From Quillaja saponaria (taxonomy: Eukaryota; Streptophyta; Magnoliopsida; Fabales; Quillajaceae), in the NCBI GenBank assembly GCA_029379385.1, contig CM055614.1:17465994-17529993 (forward strand): DNA of 64,000 bases. The letters run 5' to 3'. The position numbers were made by a program, and so were the translations under genes. Position 1 is the first letter of the stretch. The number at the start of each line of letters is the position of its first letter. The notes beneath the pieces were generated by a model that saw only the letters and a list, made by a program, of their open reading frames with translations, made no database searches and had not been told where the DNA came from. Of this stretch, positions 59,764 through 64,000 are shown in pieces.

Positions 59764-62700
59764 TTGATGGACATAAATGAAAGCCCTGTCCACGTTCTTC
59801 TAAACCCTTTAGTCAATCATGCTCAAAAGGATCTCCCAGTCACTATATATGAAAGTGGTATATGGTCAGCATCATTATCTCATTTAGCATGTGTTTAATA
59901 TTTTGAGAAGTTTGTTAAGTAGCAAGATCTTGTGGTTGTTACCGCTTTGCAGGGTAGCTTACTTTTTGTCAGTCATCTATTTAACTTTTAACAATACAAA
60001 GGTGATAAAGTTTATGTCCTTGTGGGTATATAATATTGTGATTCAAGAGCTACATGTTATAGACGGGATTCCACAACTCATATTTGTCCATTCCAGCTAC
60101 ACCATTGAGGTTTTCACTTTATGATGGTGTTTTCGTTATTTTATCCTATTTACCTTTCTTTTTATACAAAAATAAAAAATTAAAATTAAAATTAAAACAA
60201 TTCTGTCTATGTTAGACTGTTGAAGCAGAGTGGATATCAGTTGATCAGGTTGCACATCTTAAACCATCTGATGGAGGTTCAGTAGCTACTCAATGTGAGT
60301 GTTATTGTTACACTTTTTACGCTTCTAGTATGGTTTTATGGTCGTTTTTGAAGTTATCATTCTAACAAAAGGGCAATGCTCGAAGCCTCAAAATTAGTTC
60401 TTTAGTTTTTCCCTATGTGTTAAATGTTTCTATAGTTTAGGGTTTGTTTGCAGTGCCTACTCATCTTACTTGTATTCATAGTGCCATCAAAATGCTGAAT
60501 AGTAGAATAAGGGTGCTCCATCATTACCTTCTCGCAGTGCAGAAAGGTACAAGAAGGTTTAAAGAAATAATGGAATTGATTTGACATAAAAATATGATGA
60601 TAGTGAACTGTATTATTAAAGGTGCAACTGAGGTCAAAAGGCAAGAGGCCAGCCCTCTCGCCATTTACTCAGGCTTAGTTTAGGGCCTTTAGGCGTGCGC
60701 TTAATCTCTCACGCTTGTACGTAGCCCACTTAGGCACTCGTTTTGGCTCTTAGCTGACTACTTGTTGGACCTACTAGGAATTTAGAAAACAAAGACACTA
60801 ATTTTATTGTTTTTGGCTTAGAGATAATATTTACTTGTTAAACTTAGTGGACTACATGATGAACCTCATGTCTTTTGCTAATTGTATTTATTTCTTTACT
60901 TGAAATTCTTGCCTATAGCTATTTTTTTTTCCTTCCTATTTTTACTCTTTCATAACACATTGAAACTAGATTTTACTTGATGGAAGCTTATTGTAGCAAT
61001 TTTAGATTTTCTTTAGTATGGTGCCTAGATTTCCTCAGGTATGCACCTACGCTGGCGCCTAGAACCAAGGCTCCAAAGATCCCTTGCACTAGGTGCACCT
61101 AGAGCCTTTAATAACACTGGTGGTTTTTCAAAAAATAAAAAAAATCATGGTTTGCCAAGACAGTAAGTCAATCCTCACCAAAGCAGAGTATTGGGTGCAT
61201 GGTGCACCAACGATTCCTTGTTATTAGTAACATAAGTTTCAGCTACAAAGCACAATTAGTCTTCTGAGCGAGGCCTTCCTCAACATTCTGGAATGGACAG
61301 CCTACTTTCCTTCAGTGCAAATGCTTTCAAAATTTTTATGGCATTGGATATATCATTCCCCCCAAAGAATATATAAACTTATAAACTTCCAGATTCAAAG
61401 TTTTGGTGCATTTGCTTTTATATGGTACTCAACAAATAATAAAATTTCTTGCTTAATATAGATTTTATTTATTTATTTAGGAGGTGTGTTGTTTTCTTAT
61501 GAAGTGTTATGGTAGAAGTAATTTTGTGAAACTTGATTGTTTTCTGTCTTCTTTGCTTTTGAAATTTCTAGAGGTGGAATTAACAAATCTTCAATTATAT
61601 CTGACCACTCTTTCATCTTGGTTTCAGTCCTTTTCCTCACCTTCTTGTTTTTACATTTCAAAAACAATAACCCATTGTTTGGTCTATGTAATTGTCTGCT
61701 TCTCTTTGTACCAATAAACAAAATATAGTCTCTTACTGAGTATATGCAAATTGTTATCATTGAATCTTGTATCTCCAAGATGCAGGTGATATACCTTGTG
61801 AGAATTCACTGCTAAGACAAGTATCAAGTCTGCTTAGAAGATTGCCTGTTGTTGAATCTGGAAAATTTCAAGATGATTTCTTGATGGTAAGCGTTACTTC
61901 TTTTTTCCCTAGGAGAGTTGAATTACGTGCACTTCTTATGCCTTTGTGTGTCTGTCTTTCATGTGTGTATTTGTAGGATTAACATCTGATGACAAGGGTG
62001 TAAGAATAAATGCACAGATTGCCATCAGATCTAATTGCTAAAAACAACTCATTCTTAAAGCTGGAATGCATACACATGATTACCCATATTACGCTCCCAT
62101 TTTTCCCTATTTTCTGTCTACATGCTTCTTTTTGCCCTTTCCTTGTATCTAATTTTTTTGATTACCTAATACCCACTTTAAACCTCCTGCATGTCTAAAG
62201 AAGATATTTATTGTATTTGAAAATTTTGATTACTTTGTATCATTGTAAATTGTGGCTTGTATTTTCCTCTGAATCTTGCTACAACAAACCATGAATCCCA
62301 AATCGTAGGACGTAGAAGCAAACTACTGACTGGTAGAGTATCTATGTAATTGGAACTTGAAACTGATTGAAGAAGCTAGGCATGGGAAGTAACTTGACAT
62401 CTGTAGTTTGGGCATTCAGGTTGTGAAAGAGTTGATGGAAAGGTTGTTTTTCAGACTTTGGAACATTCATTGTATTTGTGCCAGTATAATTATTGTAAGT
62501 GTCACAGAGGTAAAATAAGGTTGAAAGTTGTTTTCCTTGCTTGTGAATTTTATTGGGACTTTATATATAATAAAGTCCAGTAATTGTCCAGGCGAGTGAA
62601 TGGGGTCTTGGATATTCTGTAACACATCATATGGTTTTTCTAACGAGCTGTCAAGGACCTTAAATGCATCATTGGAAATTTAAAGCTTTCTAGTATAGCA

Positions 62701-63498
62701 AGTCATAATGAAAAATTACAATATCCAATATTGACCCCTGCATCAAATGTAAATAAACTTCTGAAACTTAGCGCCTTAGTAAGTGTTGTTAGGAGAATCT
62801 ACATAATATGGCTTATATCACAATAAAGGCTTCATAAGTGCTTAGTTTCTAGTTATTTGTTGCTCATGATATAAGTATATATGTTTTGATATTTCCTTGT
62901 AGGAATGCAATGACACTTTATTTATTACTTACCTTGCAATGGTTCAAGGTATATTATGCTTTCATTGGCCCCTCTATTCTTTCTTTGTCAATGCACTTTC
63001 TGTGAAAGCTTCTCCCCTATTTGATGGTTTCATTGCATAAGTAAAGCATTATAGTGGGAGTTCAGGGAATCATTTCCTTCTGTCCCTGGCCATTTACATG
63101 ATGTTTTTTCCAAGATCAATAAGTTGAAAGGCCCTCCAAGATAGGAAAGGTTTTTTAATCAGAGGTTCTTATTCTTAAAATCTGTCAACTCAATCATAAC
63201 CCAAATTTTGCAGTATAATCTTCATGGACGGAATTTAGATTCCTACATGATGCAACAAGACATCCTAAGAGATGCATAACCTAGGGCAGGGGATTACAGC
63301 TCTCCGTATTTTTGAAGGGGGAAAAATTGGATTTTGCACTTTGACTTTACTTCGTTGTTTTCATTTGAAGCTGCTTTGGATTCATGTTTTAACATGGAAA
63401 TCTTTTATTGTCCCAGCTCCATGAATGAACTGGTTGACAAATTCAACACTGCATACGATAGGCATAGCCGAAGGGGTGGACGAGGTGCTTTTATGTGA
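59764..63498 (+). pseudogene. CSN6: COP9 signalosome subunit 6 remnant, 5' truncated and frameshifted
   Basis: Seven GT-AG exons: 59764-59857 (LMDINESPVHVLLNPLVNHA), 60048-60109 (ELHVIDGIPQLIFVHSSYTI), 60216-60294 (VEAEWISVDQVAHLKPSDGG), 60454-60546 (IHSAIKMLNSRIRVLHHYLL), 61786-61886 (ENSLLRQVSSLLRRLPVVES), 62903-62948 (ECNDTLFITYLAMVQ) and 63417-63498 (SMNELVDKFNTAYDRHSRRG, stop). This is the C-terminal half of CSN6, an MPN-domain subunit of the nuclear COP9 signalosome that removes NEDD8 from cullins. Reading phase is kept across the first six exons. The family has TNCSS before MNELVDKF; here about 10 nt are missing, so joining exon 6 to exon 7 gives a TGA within three codons. The MPN-domain exons were not found. 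Confidence 0.85.
60611..61123. mobile_element. hAT-like MITE in a CSN6 intron
   Basis: The left end ctgtattattaaaggtgca and the reversed right end cagtgttattaaaggctct share TATTAAAGG-type termini in inverted orientation. The interior has the ggcgtgcgc, ctaggtgcacctag and cgcctag wording that recurs in plant hAT-derived repeats. The target duplication was not resolved. It lies in the intron after exon 4. Confidence 0.45.
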
Positions 63499-64000
63499 AG
63501 GCTATTCGGTTGCTCATATCTGGAAGTGTTGCTGACTTGACAGCTTTCTAGGCACTTATTTTTTGGGTCCTTTTTCTTGCATAGCACATCAAACTTGTAG
63601 TCAAATTTCTAGTAAGGATCTTTTTCAGATGTAAAGAAGTTAATTATTCTTTAGTTTCAAGAGATCCTTATGTGAATTGCCTTTGGGAGCTTTGTTGCGA
63701 AATCCCAAGCCACCACCAATATTGGTCTTAATGTTTACTAGGGCTCAAAATCTCAGGAGTGTAGCATTACAGTATAGCATAGGATTCCCTGTGCAAAGTA
63801 TTAGCATGTGTTTCAAGGAATTTTTTCTTGAAAGATATTTAGCATGGTTATGTATGTGTCACTAGTTTTCCTTGGGTTGTTTCTATGAAGTGCTTTACTC
63901 CTGCTGATATGAATTTTTTAAAACTAAGTACATATGATTTAGTCTCAAACTGATAAACCAAATTGGCTTTGACTGAAATCAATTCAAACTAACGATAAAC
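63499..64000 (+). other. 3' flank of the CSN6 remnant
   Basis: AT-rich sequence that may include the former 3' UTR. No other gene recognised. Confidence 0.4.

Noticed and set aside
59764..63498. A functional complete CSN6 gene
   Set aside because: No MPN-domain exons upstream in the window by eye, and the exon 6/7 join is out of frame.

Overview
This window looks like intergenic and genic DNA of a flowering plant, most likely a eudicot. The supports are AT-rich sequence, short GT-AG introns, an aldo-keto reductase of the plant AKR4 type, and a dense pile of plant transposons: Ty3-gypsy, Ty1-copia, CACTA, MITEs and LINE remains. No rRNA, tRNA, CRISPR array or prokaryotic feature was seen. Calls were made by reading translations and repeats by eye; no database search was run.

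Layout. 1-4050: 5' half of a decayed Athila/Tat-type gypsy element on the minus strand (gag, protease, tRNA-Asp-type primer site, LTR). 4160-11371: a 7.2-kb CACTA element with a TAT target duplication. It carries a ~167-bp tandem array, a MITE, a LINE scrap and one exon of a MORF/DAG-type organelle RNA-editing factor. 11625-21105: a ~1-kb block (CACTA tail plus flank) present twice; the second copy is split by a 6.4-kb segment holding a CYP714-like P450 fragment, itself split by a gypsy solo LTR (TSD CATGG). 21640-23478: a partial, broken copy of the 3' end of the reductase gene. 23564-29778: a complete but dead Ty1-copia element (TSD TAAAT) with a second LTR element nested in its protease (TSD GAGCC). 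31244-33045: the only gene that looks intact, a four-exon, 320-residue AKR on the minus strand. 33529-44984: a mosaic minus-strand gypsy element (gag-PR-RT-RH-IN, partly deleted) bracketed by a 305-bp direct repeat that contains a MITE. 46553-49313: a gypsy-type solo LTR (TSD TGGGT). 49319-54235: the 5' part of another copia element, cut off inside its reverse transcriptase by a gypsy LTR (54236-57408). 59764-63498: a 5'-truncated, frameshifted copy of CSN6 (COP9 signalosome subunit 6).

How it fits together. One reductase gene survives in a retrotransposon-rich neighbourhood. Around it are pieces of at least four host genes (MORF, P450, AKR 3' end, CSN6), each associated with, or adjacent to, transposon boundaries or segmental copies. 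Nested insertions with target duplications give a relative order of events. I found no convincing new multi-gene system. The most useful leads are the CACTA element carrying a MORF exon, the P450 exon split by a solo LTR with a rejoinable reading frame, and the repeats flanking the 34-45 kb gypsy element.
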